NCBI GenBank assembly: GCA_017432825.1
Contig: JAFRIJ010000007.1
Coordinates: 21,575 to 85,574 of the forward strand
Reading direction: 5' to 3'
Length of the DNA: 64,000 nt
From: Bacilli bacterium
Lineage (GTDB): Bacteria; Bacillota_I; Bacilli_A; RF39; UBA660
Part shown: in pieces, positions 62,628 to 64,000 of the stretch
Position numbering within the stretch: the first letter of the stretch is position 1
Layout of the letters: every line of letters starts with the position of its first letter
Notes under the pieces: model-generated
Databases searched by the model: none
What the model was told of the DNA's origin: nothing
Seen by the model: the letters and a program-made list of their open reading frames with translations, nothing else
Program-made: the position numbers and the translations under genes

Positions 62628-64000
62628 TTAATAATACTTACAAATATCAATTAATCTATAAATATTAATAATAAACATAGAAACTATCAATAAACAATAT
62701 ATATAAGATTTATTTTTAATTTTAAAACAATCTAAAATATAATCAATTCCACATACAAATAAAGGAATTATTGCCCAAGAAAAACAAAAACTAAAAAGAG
62801 GAGATTCATGAGTTGACCAATTTAAAATAATAAATAAAACAAAAGAAAAAATAACAGCAGAAGCAAAAGATAAATAATAATTATTCTTTTTTCTCAAAGC
62901 ACTAATTAAACCAAATACCATAATAATTAATACTAAAACAGATAAATAAGAAAATCTATCTAAAATATTATTCCACAGATATTTACCATTATTATATGAA
63001 GAAGGTAATTCTATAAAAGAACCTTCTATCATATTACTAGTAGAATTAATTTTATTAACCAAAGTAATATTCTTACTAGCAAATGATTTTTTCATTTTAT
63101 TTATTTCATCAATACCATTAAAAAAACAATGAACTCTACCAAACAAAATAAAAGTTAAAAAACAAATAATACCAATTTTTAAAACATTTAACAATTTATT
63201 TTTAATATCATTATTTCTAAAAAATTCAAAAACAATTGTATATATATTTGTAGGCATAGTTCCCACTATAAAAGGAAATAACAAATAACTATTTTTCTTT
63301 TTAATAATAATATTATATAAATACGTAGTTATTAAAAATATACATATAACATATTTTTCTAAAAACAATAAAAATATTAATGAAGGAAAAGAAACTAGAT
63401 ACATATAATAAACATATTTATTATTAGTAATCTTTTTTAATTCCAATCCTATTACCAAAATCATCTGAACATTAATAAATTGAAATATAACAACTTTTAA
63501 ATCTTGATTAAATATAAAATCAACAAATGAATATACAGGAAAAGTAAGAATAGACATTAAAGGATGTCTAATATCATAATAATACAATTTTGGTAAAATA
63601 GAATTTAAAACAAATTTAGAATCAAAAGAATAAACAATATCATAACCATTATAAAAAATAGTTTTAGATCTATATAAAAAATATAAAACAATAATCATAA
63701 TTACACTAATAAAAATATGAATCTTTTTTTCACTTGAACTTAAATCATCAACAAAAGAAATAATCCATTTCTTAAACTCACATAAAAAGAAAGAAAAAAT
63801 TAAAATAAACCCAGGTAAAGTAATTAAATAAAAATAATTCCAACTAAGTATCCTATTCTCAAAACCCATAAAAAACAAGTATTTTTTAAACAAATAAAAG
63901 ATTAAACCACCAAGCACAAATAATATTACACCAAAATAATTATTATTCTTAATATACTCAATAATACCATCATATTTCCTAAATAAAAATAAAAAATAAA
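62628..64000 (-). CDS. Multi-pass membrane protein, 5' end beyond the window
   Basis: The frame remains open through codons upstream of every internal start candidate to the window edge (codons from 63998 downward read YFLFLFRKYDGIIEYIKN without a stop), so the gene begins outside. At least 456 residues with about 11 membrane helices are visible. Loops such as YYDIRHPLMSIL near the middle and LNWSTHESPLFSF near the end resemble GT-C-type glycosyltransferases or O-antigen-type proteins, but the family is not certain. It is followed closely by the ASCH gene. Confidence 0.7.
   Translation of the reverse strand, partial: YFLFLFRKYDGIIEYIKNNNYFGVILFVLGGLIFYLFKKYLFFMGFENRILSWNYFYLITLPGFILIFSFFLCEFKKWIISFVDDLSSSEKKIHIFISVIMIIVLYFLYRSKTIFYNGYDIVYSFDSKFVLNSILPKLYYYDIRHPLMSILTFPVYSFVDFIFNQDLKVVIFQFINVQMILVIGLELKKITNNKYVYYMYLVSFPSLIFLLFLEKYVICIFLITTYLYNIIIKKKNSYLLFPFIVGTMPTNIYTIVFEFFRNNDIKNKLLNVLKIGIICFLTFILFGRVHCFFNGIDEINKMKKSFASKNITLVNKINSTSNMIEGSFIELPSSYNNGKYLWNNILDRFSYLSVLVLIIMVFGLISALRKKNNYYLSFASAVIFSFVLFIILNWSTHESPLFSFCFSWAIIPLFVCGIDYILDCFKIKNKSYIYCLLIVSMFIINIYRLIDICKYY

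Overview
The window is very AT-rich chromosomal DNA of a low-GC Gram-positive anaerobe of Bacilli type. The sequence carries class III (anaerobic) ribonucleotide reductase genes, FeoAB iron uptake, and a set of endospore genes: SpoVB-like flippase, dacB-spmA-spmB, ylbJ with ylbL beside it, a GerA-type germinant receptor subunit and a SirA-like gene next to yneF. The neighbourhoods ylbL/ylbJ, sirA/yneF, miaB/ymcA-like, secG/rnr/smpB and rimM/trmD are Bacillus-like. TGA acts as a normal stop. I cannot name a species; an uncultured gut Bacillota of the RF39/Erysipelotrichia type would fit, which is inference.

Layout. 1-4 kb: a minus-strand operon with LemA-like protein, YgjP-like metalloprotease, SpoU rRNA methylase, two paralogous unknown proteins, rimM, trmD and a cut-off gene. 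4-15 kb: spoVB, then a lepA / RNB-like / miaB / ymcA-like / surface-protein operon bracketed by two inverted near-identical YhcG (DUF1016) nuclease genes. 14.6-18 kb: nrdD, a separate 57-residue glycyl-radical piece, and nrdG, behind a clean sigma-A promoter. 18-25.5 kb: small Asn-rich peptide, spmB/spmA/dacB, class B sortase plus a likely substrate, ylbL and ylbJ. 25.5-32.5 kb: feoB/feoA, gerA-like gene, M23 hydrolase, ruvB (with a LexA-like box) and smpB. 32.5-43.5 kb: a long secG-rnr-rnr2-capA-capA operon followed by a 1145-residue unknown protein, a small OB-fold-like protein and smpB; then tRNA-Ala and tRNA-Pro. 43.6-53 kb: ddl, fmt, a lysozyme-like protein, a radical SAM protein, three TasA/camelysin-like secreted proteins, a membrane protein and tmk. 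53-57 kb: two membrane proteins and a tRNA-Cys gene whose 3' end is repeated twice more downstream, marking two small cassettes. 57-64 kb: yneF, sirA-like, recX, ylqF, an acetyltransferase, a zinc-protease-like protein, plsC, diacylglycerol-kinase-like protein, ASCH protein and a membrane protein that runs off the window.

Most genes lie on the minus strand, and the plus strand shows C in clear excess over G whatever the gene direction, so the minus strand is probably the leading strand. Genes that break this skew (the plus-strand YhcG copy at 13.7 kb, and the cassettes at 54.8-56.8 kb) look like recent arrivals. The main candidates for something new are the tandem tRNA-Cys cassettes, each with its own terminator and no integrase in sight; the YhcG pair with a swapped central region and GC-rich palindromes inside the reading frames; and the split class III ribonucleotide reductase. 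I found no CRISPR array, rRNA gene, complete IS element or recognisable riboswitch.
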